From NCBI RefSeq assembly GCF_965233615.1, contig NZ_OZ247495.1: a stretch of DNA of 64,000 bases, one strand, 5' to 3'. This document shows, in pieces, positions 50,609 to 59,980 of this stretch. The position numbers and the translations under genes are program-made. The notes under the pieces were generated by a model. The model did no database searches and had not been told where the DNA came from. It was given only the letters and a program-made list of their open reading frames with translations. Source of the DNA: Pelagibius sp028280305 (GTDB taxonomy: Bacteria; Pseudomonadota; Alphaproteobacteria; Kiloniellales; Kiloniellaceae). Every line of letters starts with the position of its first letter. Position 1 is the first letter of the stretch.

Positions 50609-52312
50609 TTGAACTCTCTTCTAGAGACGCTGAAGAACCTCGGGCCCGCGCGGCTCGGCACCATGGCTGCGGTTGCAGCCGGCGTGATTGCATTCTTTAT
50701 CTATCTGACAAGCCGGCTGGCTTCGCCGGACATGTCCTTGCTTTACGCCGATCTTGACGCGCAGGACAGCGGACAGATCATCGCGCGCCTGGAACAGATG
50801 AATGTGCCCTACCGAATCACCGAAGATGGGGCGAGAATCCTTGTGCCCCAGGATCAGGTCGGCCGCACACGTCTGGTTATCGCCGAAGAGGGTCTGCCGA
50901 GCGGCGGCTCGATCGGCTACGAAATCTTCGACCGCTCCGAGGGTCTTGGCACCACCGACTTTGTACAGAACATCAATCATGTCCGGGCGCTGGAAGGCGA
51001 GCTGGCGCGGACCATTCGGTCGGTCTCCAATGTCAAGCAGGCCAGGGTCCACCTGGTTCTGCCGCGCCGCGAGCTTTTCAGCCGCGAGCGTCAGGAACCA
51101 AGCGCCTCCATCGTGCTGATGATCGGCGGCTCGCGCGGTATCGACCGTCAGCAGGTTTCTGCAATCCAGCATCTTGTTGCCGCGGCCGTACCCGGCCTGA
51201 AGCCCTCGATGGTCTCCATCATCGACGACAGCGGTGCGCTCCTGGCCCGCGGCGCCGCTGAGGGCGCGGTCGAGCAGTCGGCTTCACGCGCTGAAGAGAT
51301 GCGCGTCGGCTACGAGGCCCGCATGGTGCGGACGATCGAAGAACTTCTGGGGCGCTCTCTCGGGGCGGGAAATGTCCGGGCTCAGGTCTCTGCCGAAATG
51401 GACTTCGACCGGATCACCGAGAACGCGGAGATCTTCGACCCCGACGGCCAGGTCGTGCGCTCAACCCAGGTCGTCGAAGAGCAGGCCAACAATCAGGACG
51501 GGGCACCCGCCGGCGTCACCGTCGGCAACAACCTGCCAGACGCCCTGCCTGACCTCGATGACGGCAGCGGCAGCCAGAGCCAGACCTCGCGCACCGAAGA
51601 AACGGTGAACTACGAGATCACAAAAACCGTGAAGACCCATATACGGGAGGCAGGCATGGTGCGCCGCCTCTCGGTCGCGGTCATGGTGAACGGCAAGAGC
51701 AGCCTGGACGAAGAGGGCCAGCAGGTCTACGAAGCCCGCACCGTTGAGGAAATCGACAAGATCAAGGCTTTGGTACGCTCTGCCGTCGGTTTCGACGAGG
51801 AGCGCGGTGACGTCATTGACGTGGTCGAGATGCCCTTTGTCGTCTACGACGATGTCGAAGGTATTGCCGACTCGCAATTCCTTGGCCTTACCAAGGCCGA
51901 TCTGATGCGTGCGGCCGAGCTGCTGGTCCTGGGTGTCGTCGCCGTGCTGGTTCTGCTGTTGGTGGTGCGTCCCCTGCTGGGCCGCCTCCTCGAGGTGGAT
52001 GAGACCGAAGTTGGCGAAGCGGGCGTGGCCCAGTTGCCGGACGGTACGACCCAGCCTGTTTTGACCGGCCCCGATGGACAACCTGTCCCGCGCCTGCCAG
52101 GCGATCCGGCAACCGCGATCGCCACCAGAGTGGACAGCAATGGCATCCCAACGGAAAACAGCATCGCTAACGAAATCGACCAGATGATCGACCTCAATCA
52201 GGTGGAAGGCCGGGTCCGCGCCTCTTCCGTACGCAAGATCGGCGAGATCATCGAGAAACACCCGGAAGAGGCAGTCGGTATCATCCGCGGCTGGCTCTAC
52301 GCCGACGCCTAG
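50609..52312 (+). CDS. fliF: Flagellar MS-ring protein FliF
   Basis: Membrane ring on which the basal body is built. The 567-residue protein starts at a TTG (50609), the only start in frame. It has membrane helices at about 17-36 and 432-453 (LLVLGVVAVLVLLLVVRPLLGRLL), the periplasmic ring-building domains between (YRITEDGARILVPQDQVGRTRLVIAEEGLP, KQARVHLVLPRRELF) and a C-terminal FliG-binding end (HPEEAVGIIRGWL). First gene of fliF-fliG-fliH-fliN-motA-flbD. Confidence 0.96.
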   Translation: MNSLLETLKNLGPARLGTMAAVAAGVIAFFIYLTSRLASPDMSLLYADLDAQDSGQIIARLEQMNVPYRITEDGARILVPQDQVGRTRLVIAEEGLPSGGSIGYEIFDRSEGLGTTDFVQNINHVRALEGELARTIRSVSNVKQARVHLVLPRRELFSRERQEPSASIVLMIGGSRGIDRQQVSAIQHLVAAAVPGLKPSMVSIIDDSGALLARGAAEGAVEQSASRAEEMRVGYEARMVRTIEELLGRSLGAGNVRAQVSAEMDFDRITENAEIFDPDGQVVRSTQVVEEQANNQDGAPAGVTVGNNLPDALPDLDDGSGSQSQTSRTEETVNYEITKTVKTHIREAGMVRRLSVAVMVNGKSSLDEEGQQVYEARTVEEIDKIKALVRSAVGFDEERGDVIDVVEMPFVVYDDVEGIADSQFLGLTKADLMRAAELLVLGVVAVLVLLLVVRPLLGRLLEVDETEVGEAGVAQLPDGTTQPVLTGPDGQPVPRLPGDPATAIATRVDSNGIPTENSIANEIDQMIDLNQVEGRVRASSVRKIGEIIEKHPEEAVGIIRGWLYADA

Positions 52313-52330
52313 GCTGGAGAACGAACGACG

Positions 52331-53344
52331 ATGGCGCGCGAAGATCTTCAAAGTATGAGCGGTCCCGACAAGGCCGCCCTCCTCATGCTGGCGGTCGGCG
52401 AGGACAATGCCGCCCGGCTGTTCGGCATGATGGAGGACGACGAGATTCGCGAACTGTCCCAGGCCATGGCGAATCTGGGCACCGTCACCTCCGAATTGAT
52501 CGAGCAGATGCTGGTCGAGTTCGCCGACCGCATCTCCACGACGGGCTCGGTCACCGGCAACTACAGCAGCACCGAACGGTTGCTCGCCAAGGTTCTGGAC
52601 AAGGACAAGGTCGATGGAATCATGGAGGAAATCCGTGGTCCCGCCGGCCGGACCATGTGGGACAAGCTGGCGAACGTGAACGAGATGGTGCTCGCCAACT
52701 ATCTGAAGAACGAGTATCCGCAAACGGTTGCCGTGGTGCTCTCCAAGATCAAGCCGGAACACGCCGCAAAGGTCCTGGGCGTCCTTCCGGAACCCTTTGC
52801 CATGGAAGTGGTCATGCGCATGCTGCGTATGGAGGCCGTTCAGAAGGAGGTTCTGGACGACGTGGAGCGCACGCTGCGCAACGAGTTCATGTCGAACCTC
52901 GCCAAAACGAACCGCCGCGACTCCCATGAACTGATGGCGGATATCTTCAACTATCTCGACCGCACTCTGGAATCGCGCTTCCTCACAGCCTTGGAGGAGC
53001 GCAACCGTGATTCGGCGGAGCGCATCAAAGCCCTGATGTTCACCTTTGAGGATCTCGGGAATCTCGACACCGGCGGCGTGCAGACGCTGCTCTCCGCGGC
53101 CGACAAGGACAAGTTGTCAATTGCCCTGAAGGGCTGCTCGGAATCGCTGCGCGACTTCTTCTTTTCCAACATGTCGGAGCGCGCCGCGAAGATCATGAAA
53201 GAGGATATGCAGTCCATGGGCCCGGTCCGTCTGAAGGACGTTGACGAGGCCCAGATGTACATGGTCACCACCGCCAAGGATCTCGCCGAGAAGGGTGAGA
53301 TCGTGATCAGCGAAAGCAAAGGAGAGGACGAGCTCGTCTACTAG
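52331..53344 (+). CDS. fliG: Flagellar motor switch protein FliG
   Basis: C-ring protein that interacts with the stator. The 337-residue protein has N-terminal and middle domains (GPDKAALLMLAVGEDNAARLFGMM; NEYPQTVAVVLSKIKPEHAAKVLGVLP) and the C-terminal torque domain (FTFEDLGNLDTGGVQTLLSAADKDKLSIALKGCSESLRDFFFSNMSERAAKIMKEDM) with the expected charged residues. Starts 18 bases after fliF. Confidence 0.97.
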   Translation: MAREDLQSMSGPDKAALLMLAVGEDNAARLFGMMEDDEIRELSQAMANLGTVTSELIEQMLVEFADRISTTGSVTGNYSSTERLLAKVLDKDKVDGIMEEIRGPAGRTMWDKLANVNEMVLANYLKNEYPQTVAVVLSKIKPEHAAKVLGVLPEPFAMEVVMRMLRMEAVQKEVLDDVERTLRNEFMSNLAKTNRRDSHELMADIFNYLDRTLESRFLTALEERNRDSAERIKALMFTFEDLGNLDTGGVQTLLSAADKDKLSIALKGCSESLRDFFFSNMSERAAKIMKEDMQSMGPVRLKDVDEAQMYMVTTAKDLAEKGEIVISESKGEDELVY

Positions 53345-53362
53345 ACGGGCCCGGGCCAAGCT

Positions 53363-54190
53363 ATGGATTCTCAAGAGAAATTCCTCTTCCAGACTTCGTT
53401 CGACACGGACGCCCTGGCGCGCGCCGCCGAGGCGCAGGCGGCCGCCGAGCAGGAGGTCGAGGAACCCCCTGCCCCGACCTTCAGCGAAGAGGAACTGGCG
53501 GCGGAGAAGGAAGCCGCCTTCGCCGCAGGAAGGGCCGAAGGCATCACCGAAACGGAGCACGGTATTGCCCGCCGGACGGAAGAACAGCTGGCGGCTTTGA
53601 CGGCCCGATTCGAGAGCCTCTCGGAGGCTTTTGCCACGCAGCTTGCCGATCAGCATCAGGATACACTGCTGGCGGCCATGACCGTTGTGCGCAAGCTGTT
53701 CCCGAAGCTGAATCGCGAAGGACGCCTCGACGAAGCCCAGGCTGTGGTCGAGGACTGCCTGGAGCGTCTGCGCGACGAGCCGCGCATCGTTGTTCGGGCC
53801 ACCGATCAAGAACTGGACAGCTTGAAAGCGCATGTCGACGCCTGCATCAAGCGTAGCGGCTTCAGCGGCAAGGTCGTCTTTCTCGCTGACGACCGGCTGT
53901 CGACGGGGGACGTCAGGGTGGAGTGGGCCGACGGCGGCGCCGAACGGGACCAGACTGCGCTGTGGCAGGAAATCGATGCGATTGTCGACCGCATGCTGTC
54001 GCCCAAAACGCAAAAAACGACCGCGGACACAGCGGGCAAAGCTGCGCCAGAGAAACCGCAAAGCGCGGAGCAGAAGGCGCCCGCTGCCCCAAAGAAGGCT
54101 GCCCCAACGAAAGTTACTGCAAAGAAAGCACCTGCAAAGCCGGCGTCGCCGGCTGATATCGAGCCGCTGCGGCGGGCAAAGACCGCCTAG
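53363..54190 (+). CDS. fliH: Flagellar export ATPase regulator FliH
   Basis: Regulator of the FliI ATPase linking it to the C-ring. The 275-residue protein has an acidic, helical N-terminal half (AEAQAAAEQEVEE..., EEELAAEKEAAFAAGRAEGI) and a FliH/HrpE-like domain (TVVRKLFPKLNREGRLDEAQAVVEDCLERLRDEPRIVVRA...VFLADDRLSTGDVRVEWADGGAERD). A Lys/Ala/Pro-rich tail of about 55 residues follows, not usual for the family. Confidence 0.9.
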   Translation: MDSQEKFLFQTSFDTDALARAAEAQAAAEQEVEEPPAPTFSEEELAAEKEAAFAAGRAEGITETEHGIARRTEEQLAALTARFESLSEAFATQLADQHQDTLLAAMTVVRKLFPKLNREGRLDEAQAVVEDCLERLRDEPRIVVRATDQELDSLKAHVDACIKRSGFSGKVVFLADDRLSTGDVRVEWADGGAERDQTALWQEIDAIVDRMLSPKTQKTTADTAGKAAPEKPQSAEQKAPAAPKKAAPTKVTAKKAPAKPASPADIEPLRRAKTA

Positions 54191-54216
54191 CGGCGATAGG
54201 TTTGAAGGAGGTCTCA

Positions 54217-54579
54217 ATGACCGACGAAGACAATTTGGATCTGGCTGACCTGGACTTGGACGGCATCACCCCCGACCAGGCAGACGAAGACGAAGACAGT
54301 CAACTGCCTGACGGCGGCAAGCCGCCGACCAATGCGAAGGAGCTGGAGGCTGTCTACGACATTCCGGTTCAGGTCTCCGCCGTTCTCGGTAAGGCCAACA
54401 TGCAGGTCAGTCAGCTATTGAAACTCGGCCGCGGCGCCGTTGTGGAGCTTGACCGAAAAGTCGGCGAAGCGATCGACATCTATGTCAACAACCGTCTCGT
54501 CGCCCGCGGTGAGGTGGTCGTCGTCGAAGAACATCTCGGTGTGACCATGACTGAAATCATCAAGGTAGACCGAAGCTAG
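54217..54579 (+). CDS. fliN: Flagellar motor switch protein FliN
   Basis: C-ring component with a SpoA domain. The ATG at 54217 has an AAGGAGG site 6 bases upstream; the TTG at 54202 lies inside that site. The 120-residue protein has an acidic first 40 residues and the SpoA core (VYDIPVQVSAVLGKANMQVSQLLKLGRGAVVELDRKVGEAIDIYVNNRLVARGEVVVVEEHLGVTMTEII). Confidence 0.96.
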   Translation: MTDEDNLDLADLDLDGITPDQADEDEDSQLPDGGKPPTNAKELEAVYDIPVQVSAVLGKANMQVSQLLKLGRGAVVELDRKVGEAIDIYVNNRLVARGEVVVVEEHLGVTMTEIIKVDRS

Positions 54580-54607
54580 GCAACCTATTCAGCGGAAACG
54601 AAGCAAG

Positions 54608-55453
54608 ATGGCAAACACAGAAACGACAAGCGGTGGCGGCGAGTTCGCCGTGGTGCCAGAGGCACCGCGGCTGCGCCCCAGTGTCGATTTCGCCACCTTG
54701 CTGGGTGTCAGCGGCGCTTTTGCCATGATCGTAGGGGCGATGATGCTGGGCGGCCAGCCGGAGGCCTTTCTGGACATACCCGCGGTCCTGATCGTCATCG
54801 GCGGCACCTTCCTGGTGACCACCGTGTCCTTCAGCCTCGGCGAGGTGGGACAGGCTCAGGGCGTTATGTTCCGGGCCGCCGTCTATCACAGCGAAACGCC
54901 GGAGAACGCCGTTGTACAAGCGCTATATCTGGCCGATCTGGCCCGCAAAAAAGGACGCCTGAAGCTCCAGAACGTTATGGAAGACCTGTATCAAGCGCCG
55001 TTTCTGTACAAGGCGATCACCCTGGTGGTCGACGGCCTGCCTGCTGAAGAGGTTGAGCGCATCCTTGCTCAGGAATCGCAAACCACCTACGCGCGCCACC
55101 TGCGGTCAGCCGGTGTCCTGCGGCGCGCCGGTGAAGTCGCCCCGGCCATGGGGTTGATCGGCACGCTCATCGGTCTGGTGCAGATGCTGGGCAATCTCGA
55201 CGACCCCTCGGCCATCGGTCCCGCCATGGCGGTTGCCCTGCTGACAACTTTCTACGGCGCGGTGCTCGCCAACATGGTGTTTACGCCGCTCGCCAGCAAG
55301 CTCGAACGCAATGCGCAGATCGAAGCGGTCGTGCGGCAGGTCTACACCATCGGCGCGGCGTCGATCAGCCGACAAGAGAACCCGCGCCGCCTTGAGCTGA
55401 TGTTGAACACTATCTTGGCGCCCCGTCAGCGGGTCGACTACTTCCATTCGTAA
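54608..55453 (+). CDS. motA: Flagellar motor stator protein MotA
   Basis: Stator channel subunit of 281 residues. It has four membrane helices (about 29-47, 55-75, 170-192, 200-222), with APAMGLIGTLIGLVQMLGNL and AMAVALLTTFYGAVLANMVFTPLASKLE closer to PomA/MotA of the shorter subgroup. A 28-residue hydrophilic extension precedes the first helix. It is between fliN and flbD, far from motB; the ion used cannot be decided from sequence here. Confidence 0.94.
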   Translation: MANTETTSGGGEFAVVPEAPRLRPSVDFATLLGVSGAFAMIVGAMMLGGQPEAFLDIPAVLIVIGGTFLVTTVSFSLGEVGQAQGVMFRAAVYHSETPENAVVQALYLADLARKKGRLKLQNVMEDLYQAPFLYKAITLVVDGLPAEEVERILAQESQTTYARHLRSAGVLRRAGEVAPAMGLIGTLIGLVQMLGNLDDPSAIGPAMAVALLTTFYGAVLANMVFTPLASKLERNAQIEAVVRQVYTIGAASISRQENPRRLELMLNTILAPRQRVDYFHS

Positions 55454-55493
55454 TGCAGTACCGGAATCAACAGTTAGGACGTGGAGAGAAGGC

Positions 55494-56867
55494 ATGCGGC
55501 TTCTCATTGTAGGAACACTGGACGGACATATCTCGACAGCCGGCAAGCTGGCGCTGCAAAGCGGCGCAAAGGTTGCCCATGTCGACGATGTAGAAAGCGC
55601 CATGAATGCGCTGAGGTCGGGCCAAGGGGCCGACCTGGTAATGGTCGAGGTCAACCTGGATATCCAGGCCCTCTGCCGCAGCCTGGAGACGGAGCGCATT
55701 GCCGTTCCTGTCGTGGCCTGCGGTATCGATCCCGAACCGAGCGCCGCAGCGGACGCCATCCGGGCCGGCGCGCAGGAATACATCCCCCTGCCACCGGACG
55801 CGGAATTGATCGCAGCCGTTCTTTCGGCCGTGGCAGAGGAAACCAGTACCGTGGTGTTCCGCGACCCGGTCATGAGTAACGTCCTGCGCTTGGCCGAACA
55901 GTTTGCGCCCTCGGATGCGAGCGTCCTCATCACCGGTGAATCCGGCACCGGTAAAGAGGTCATGGCCCGCTTCCTGCACAGCAAATCAAAGCGCGCCAGC
56001 GAACAGTTCATTTCGGTCAACTGCGCTGCAATCCCCGAAAACTTGCTGGAGTCCGAGCTTTTCGGTCACGAGAAGGGCGCGTTCACCGGTGCCGTAACGC
56101 GCCGGATCGGCAAGTTCGAAGAGGCCAACGGCGGCACCCTGCTTCTCGATGAAATCACCGAGATGCATCCGCGCCTGCAGGCCAAGCTTCTTCGCGCGAT
56201 CCAGGAACGTGAGATCGACCGTGTCGGCGGCGGTAAGCCGATCAAGGTCGACATCCGCTTGATCGCCACCTCCAACCGCGACCTGGAGGAAGCGGTCCGG
56301 GAGGGCAATTTCCGGGAAGACCTTTACTACCGGCTGAACGTTGTCAATGTGCCGCTGCCGCCGCTGCGCGAGCGCCCTCAGGACATCGCGGTCCTGGCCG
56401 AACACTTCGCGGCAAAGTACGCGGAGGCCAATGCGCTTCCGGCGTTGAAACTCACTGCAGAGGCCCATGCCGTGCTCTCCCGCCATCACTGGCGCGGCAA
56501 CGTGCGCGAACTCGAAAACACCATGCATCGCGCCGTCCTGCTGGCCCGCGACGGGATTATCGACCCCAACGCGATCATCCTGACGGGGCAGAGCCTGGCG
56601 CCCGAAACCGGTGAAACCGGCGCTGCCGGCGCAGCTTCGGAGGATGGTGAGCTCCCCGGCGACGTCAAGGCGCTGGTTGGCCGCACCGTTGCCGACGTCG
56701 AGAAGGACCTGATTCTCGACACCCTGCAGCATTGCCTGGGGAATCGCACCCATGCGGCCAACATCCTCGGCATCTCGATCCGCACTCTGCGCAACAAGCT
56801 GAAGCTCTACAGTCAGGACGGCGCTGCCGTACCCCTGCCCGGCGAGCAAGAGCGTGCACCCGCCTGA
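55494..56867 (+). CDS. flbD: Sigma-54 activator FlbD
   Basis: NtrC-type activator of late flagellar genes. The 457-residue protein has a degenerate receiver (1-115) with Glu52 where the phospho-acceptor Asp would be, an AAA+ domain with Walker A GESGTGKE (148-155), the sigma-54 contact loop GAFTGA (195-200) and Walker B LLLDE (216-220), and a Fis-type helix-turn-helix near the C-terminus (ANILGISIRTLRNKLK). Caulobacter FlbD likewise lacks a standard receiver and is controlled by FliX, encoded at 23843. Confidence 0.94.
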   Translation: MRLLIVGTLDGHISTAGKLALQSGAKVAHVDDVESAMNALRSGQGADLVMVEVNLDIQALCRSLETERIAVPVVACGIDPEPSAAADAIRAGAQEYIPLPPDAELIAAVLSAVAEETSTVVFRDPVMSNVLRLAEQFAPSDASVLITGESGTGKEVMARFLHSKSKRASEQFISVNCAAIPENLLESELFGHEKGAFTGAVTRRIGKFEEANGGTLLLDEITEMHPRLQAKLLRAIQEREIDRVGGGKPIKVDIRLIATSNRDLEEAVREGNFREDLYYRLNVVNVPLPPLRERPQDIAVLAEHFAAKYAEANALPALKLTAEAHAVLSRHHWRGNVRELENTMHRAVLLARDGIIDPNAIILTGQSLAPETGETGAAGAASEDGELPGDVKALVGRTVADVEKDLILDTLQHCLGNRTHAANILGISIRTLRNKLKLYSQDGAAVPLPGEQERAPA

Positions 56868-56899
56868 TCTAGGCCGCGGAGGTCGATAAGAGAGCCAAG

Positions 56900-59008
56900 A
56901 TGGCGGAAACCAATGCAGAAGAAGGCGGCTCCAACGGCAACTCGCTGACCAGCATCGTGAACATGCTGAAGCGCGGCGATGTCGCCCTTGCGCTTGGCGT
57001 GACCGCAATCCTGGTGGTCCTGATCCTGCCGATGCCCAGCTGGATGCTGGACGTCTCTCTAGCCGTCTCCATGACCTTCTCGGTGCTGATTCTGATGACG
57101 GTGCTGTTCATCGGCAAGCCGCTGGAATTCAGCTCCTTCCCTACGGTGCTGCTCATTGCGACGATGATGCGCCTGGCACTGAACATGGCCTCGACAAGGC
57201 TCATTCTGTCGGAAGGCCATGACGGAACCGATGCCGCCGGCAAGGTGATCGAAGCCTTCGGCAACTTCGTGATGAGCGGCAGCTTCGTCATCGGCATTAT
57301 CATCTTCGGCATCCTGGTAATCGTGAATTTTATCGTGATTACAAAGGGTTCCGGGCGAATTGCCGAGGTGTCGGCTCGCTTCAGCCTGGATGCCATGCCG
57401 GGTAAGCAGATGGCAATCGACGCCGATCTTTCCGCCGGTCTTATCGACGAGGCGACGGCGCGCGCCCGCCGCAAGGAACTGGAAGACGAGAGCAACTTTT
57501 TCGGCTCCATGGACGGTGCCGCCAAGTTCGTGCGCGGCGACGCCATCGCCGGTCTGATGATCACCTTCATCAACGTCATCGGCGGCATGATCATCGGCGT
57601 CGCTCAAAAAGACCTCAGCTTTGGCGAAGCCGCCGAAACCTACACACTGCTGACGGTCGGCGACGGCTTGGTCAGCCAGATCCCGGCGCTGATCGTTTCC
57701 ACCGCCGCCGGCCTGCTGATTACCAAGTCGGCCGGCACGGGCTCGATGGACAAGGCCCTGATCGGACAGCTCAGCGGCTATCCCCTGGCCCTTGGTCTCT
57801 CCGCCTTTCTGATGCTGGCGCTGGCCTTGCTGCCCGGCATTCCGGCGCTGCCGTTCCTCACGCTTTCGGCGATCGCCGGCGGTCTGGCCTGGATGGCCAG
57901 CAAGCGCAACGCCAAGATCTCCGCCGAGACGGCTCTTCTGGCCAAGTCCGAGGCCGCGGCAGCCCCGGTCGCCGAAGAGCCGATTGCCAATGCGCTGCAG
58001 ATCGATCACGTCCGCCTCGAGCTCGGCTACGGGCTGCTGCCCATGATCAACGGCCAGGGCGGACAACGCCTGACGGATCAGATCAAATCCCTGCGCCGAC
58101 AGCTGGCCCAGGAGATCGGCTTTGTCATGCCCTCGGTCCGTATTCAGGACAATCTGCAGCTGCCGGCCAACACCTATGTGATCCGGGTGAAGGAGATCGA
58201 GGCCGGCCGCGGCGAGCTGCGGCCGAACATGCTGCTGGTCATGGACCCGCGCGGCGAGAAGATTCCGCTGCCCGGCGAAGAGACGGTTGAGCCGACTTTC
58301 GGACTGCCGGCCCTCTGGTGCGAGGAAGGCAGCCGCGAAGAGGCCCTCTTCCGCGGCTATACCGTGGTCGATCCGCCGACCGTGGTCACGACGCATCTGA
58401 CCGAGATGATCAAGGACAACATGTCTGAGCTGTTGTCCTATGCCGAGACCCAAAAACTGTTGGATGAGCAGGACAGCGAACAGCAGAAACTGATCGCCGA
58501 CCTGATCCCCAGCCAGATCACCGTCGGCGGCCTGCAGCGCGTTCTTCAGAACCTCTTGGCCGAACGGGTCTCGATCCGCGACCTGCCGACCATTCTGGAG
58601 GGGGTTTCCGAGGCCTGCGGCTATACCCGCAACGTGACGGCCATTACCGAGCACGTGCGGGCGCGCCTGGCGCGGCAGATCTCCAACGATCAGGTGAATC
58701 CGCAGGGTTTCATCCCCATGATCACCCTTTCCCCGCAGTGGGAACAATCCTTCGCCGAGGCCATCGTCGGCGAAGGCGAGGAGCGGCAGCTCTCCATGGC
58801 GCCCACGCGGCTGCAGGAGTTCATCGCCGCGGTCCGCCAGACCTTCGAGCGCCACGCCATGCTCGGCGAAAGCCCTGTTCTGCTGACCAGCCCGCCGGTC
58901 CGCCCCTTCGTACGTTCGATCATCGAACGCTTCCGTCCGGCAACCGTGGTGCTGTCGCAGAATGAGGTCCACGCCAAGGCCAAGATCAAGACACTGGGTC
59001 AGATCTGA
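56900..59008 (+). CDS. flhA: Flagellar export gate protein FlhA
   Basis: Large export-gate subunit. The 702-residue protein has about eight membrane helices in its N-terminal half, the FHIPEP signature (GRIAEVSARFSLDAMPGKQMAIDADLSAGLID) and a soluble C-domain from about 355 (LELGYGLLPMINGQGGQRLTDQIKSLRRQLAQEIGFVMPSVRIQDN). The length is normal. Its stop overlaps the flhF start (TGATG). Confidence 0.97.
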   Translation: MAETNAEEGGSNGNSLTSIVNMLKRGDVALALGVTAILVVLILPMPSWMLDVSLAVSMTFSVLILMTVLFIGKPLEFSSFPTVLLIATMMRLALNMASTRLILSEGHDGTDAAGKVIEAFGNFVMSGSFVIGIIIFGILVIVNFIVITKGSGRIAEVSARFSLDAMPGKQMAIDADLSAGLIDEATARARRKELEDESNFFGSMDGAAKFVRGDAIAGLMITFINVIGGMIIGVAQKDLSFGEAAETYTLLTVGDGLVSQIPALIVSTAAGLLITKSAGTGSMDKALIGQLSGYPLALGLSAFLMLALALLPGIPALPFLTLSAIAGGLAWMASKRNAKISAETALLAKSEAAAAPVAEEPIANALQIDHVRLELGYGLLPMINGQGGQRLTDQIKSLRRQLAQEIGFVMPSVRIQDNLQLPANTYVIRVKEIEAGRGELRPNMLLVMDPRGEKIPLPGEETVEPTFGLPALWCEEGSREEALFRGYTVVDPPTVVTTHLTEMIKDNMSELLSYAETQKLLDEQDSEQQKLIADLIPSQITVGGLQRVLQNLLAERVSIRDLPTILEGVSEACGYTRNVTAITEHVRARLARQISNDQVNPQGFIPMITLSPQWEQSFAEAIVGEGEERQLSMAPTRLQEFIAAVRQTFERHAMLGESPVLLTSPPVRPFVRSIIERFRPATVVLSQNEVHAKAKIKTLGQI

Positions 59009-59976
59009 TGCTGCTGCGCAGCTTTTCCGCAAAGACCCTGCCGGAGGCAATGGAGCAGGTGCGCCTCGCCCTTGGCGACGAGGCCATCATACTCTCAACT
59101 CAGGAAGAGGGCTTTGCCGGTGTCAAGGTCACGGCAGCGCTGGAGGCCGACGACGACAACGACTTTCGGCCGGGTCCGCCGACCAGTGAGTTGGCTGTCG
59201 CCGACCGCATCGCCTCCGTGCTGGACCATCACCGGGTTCCCCGCGGCCTCGCCGACCGCCTGCTGAACGCCGCCGCCAGTCTACAGGCCGACGACTGGGT
59301 CATGGCCCTGGCCGCCGCGCTGGATTACGAGCTTGGTTTTCTGCCTCTGTCTGAAATCGGTCCCGGCCGGCCGATTATGCTGATAGGCCCCTCGGGTGCC
59401 GGCAAATCCGTGACCAGCGCCAAGCTTTGCGCCTGCGCCCGCCTGGCCGGCGCCAGAAGCCTGCTGATCACCATGGATTCCGACAAGGCCGGCGGCCGCG
59501 CCCAGGCCGAAACCTTTGCCGATGTTCTGGGTGCGCGGCTTGTCTGTGCAAGCGACCCCGAGGCTGTTGCCAAGGCGGTAAGCCAGCGCGAAGCCGATGA
59601 GATGGCTGTCATCGATACCATCGGCAGCAACCCCTTCGACGGCCAGGAGCTGCGCTATCTCAGCGAAACCGCCGAAGCGGCGGCAGCCACTCTGGCCCTG
59701 GTTCTGCCGGCCGGCGGGGATCCGGCGGAGGTCGCCGACGCCGCCTTGGCTTACAGCCAGGCAGGTGCGCAGGCCATGATCCCGACGCGCCTCGATGCGG
59801 CACGCCGTTTCGGTGGCCTGCTCGCCGCCGCCCATGTCGGCGGCATGCAGTTTCTTGCCGCCGGGGTTTCCCGGCATATCGGCGCAGGCCTCACGGCCCT
59901 CAATCCGGTTTCCCTCGCACGGCTTCTGAGCACCTGCGAACCCTTCGAACCCTCTTCCCTTGCCGCTGCGGACTGA
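59008..59976 (+). CDS. flhF: Flagellar GTPase FlhF, divergent
   Basis: SRP-type GTPase that places flagella. The 322-residue protein is short for the family. It begins with the FlhF-specific MLLRSFSAKTLPEAMEQVRLALGDEAIILSTQE, has a Walker A GPSGAGKS at 127-134, but the DTAGR motif is replaced by DTIGS and the TKLD motif by TRLD. The activation loop region DSDKAGG also differs from the usual DTYR. GTP hydrolysis may be reduced; this is an inference. It overlaps flhA and is followed by flhG. Confidence 0.88.
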   Translation: MLLRSFSAKTLPEAMEQVRLALGDEAIILSTQEEGFAGVKVTAALEADDDNDFRPGPPTSELAVADRIASVLDHHRVPRGLADRLLNAAASLQADDWVMALAAALDYELGFLPLSEIGPGRPIMLIGPSGAGKSVTSAKLCACARLAGARSLLITMDSDKAGGRAQAETFADVLGARLVCASDPEAVAKAVSQREADEMAVIDTIGSNPFDGQELRYLSETAEAAAATLALVLPAGGDPAEVADAALAYSQAGAQAMIPTRLDAARRFGGLLAAAHVGGMQFLAAGVSRHIGAGLTALNPVSLARLLSTCEPFEPSSLAAAD

Positions 59977-59980
59977 CAGT

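Noticed and set aside
57059..59050. 663-codon open frame antisense to flhA
   Set aside because: Same shadow effect; flhA on the plus strand is unmistakable.
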